Positions 6,182-6,197 of a stretch of DNA of 6,197 bases are shown here, piece by piece (positions within the stretch are counted from its first letter, which is position 1; each line of letters begins with the position of its first letter). The DNA is from Solirubrobacterales bacterium (lineage in GTDB: Bacteria; Actinomycetota; Thermoleophilia; Solirubrobacterales; Solirubrobacteraceae): contig WQXW01000118.1 in NCBI GenBank assembly GCA_009781575.1, positions 1-6,197 on the forward strand, written 5' to 3'. A program made the position numbers and the translations under genes. The notes under the pieces were generated by a model. It ran no database searches. It worked only from the letters and a program-made list of their open reading frames with translations, and had not been told where the DNA came from.

Positions 6182-6197
6182 TCTCCTTTGACAGCGC

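Noticed and set aside
5815..6182. Minus-strand frames at the end of the window that could be a convergent gene
   Set aside because: They are Pro/Ala repeats produced by reading the Ku tail repeats backwards; no ribosome site or domain is seen.

Overview
This is a high-GC window (roughly 70% by eye) whose five genes all lie on the plus strand and are closely packed. It looks actinobacterial. The MCE-family protein paired with an MceG/MlaF-type ATPase carrying a DEPDSGLDPVR segment, beside an NHEJ set with a ligase-first LigD and two ku genes, would fit a soil actinomycete, possibly class Thermoleophilia (Solirubrobacterales). That placement is inference from gene style, not from a marker gene.

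Positions 1-2048 hold the end of an Mce-type envelope lipid-transport cluster. First comes the C-terminal part of an MCE-family substrate-binding protein (1-1098, cut by the window start). After 50 bases comes its likely ABC ATPase (1149-2048). The MCE protein would work outside the membrane and the ATPase in the cytoplasm. The permease subunits and the MCE domain itself must lie upstream.

Positions 2107-6148 hold a compact bacterial non-homologous end-joining operon: ligD, ku1 and ku2. ligD encodes an ATP-dependent ligase domain followed by a primase-type polymerase domain, with no phosphoesterase domain. ku1 starts 5 bases after ligD. ku2 overlaps the ku1 stop codon by one base (TGATG). Ku would ring double-strand ends and recruit LigD, which fills or extends and then seals them. 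The two Ku proteins are clear paralogues with very different C-terminal tails. A hairpin after ku2 (6152-6181) may end the operon.

The intergenic gaps are 1099-1148, 2049-2106, 4312-4316 and 6149-6197; none exceeds 60 bases. The most curious non-coding signal is a near-perfect 24-bp palindrome beside a run of eight A at the very start of ligD (2118-2149). Read on the minus strand it looks like an intrinsic terminator. I see no RNA genes, CRISPR arrays, insertion sequences or integrase-type genes, and nothing that clearly amounts to a new biological system.
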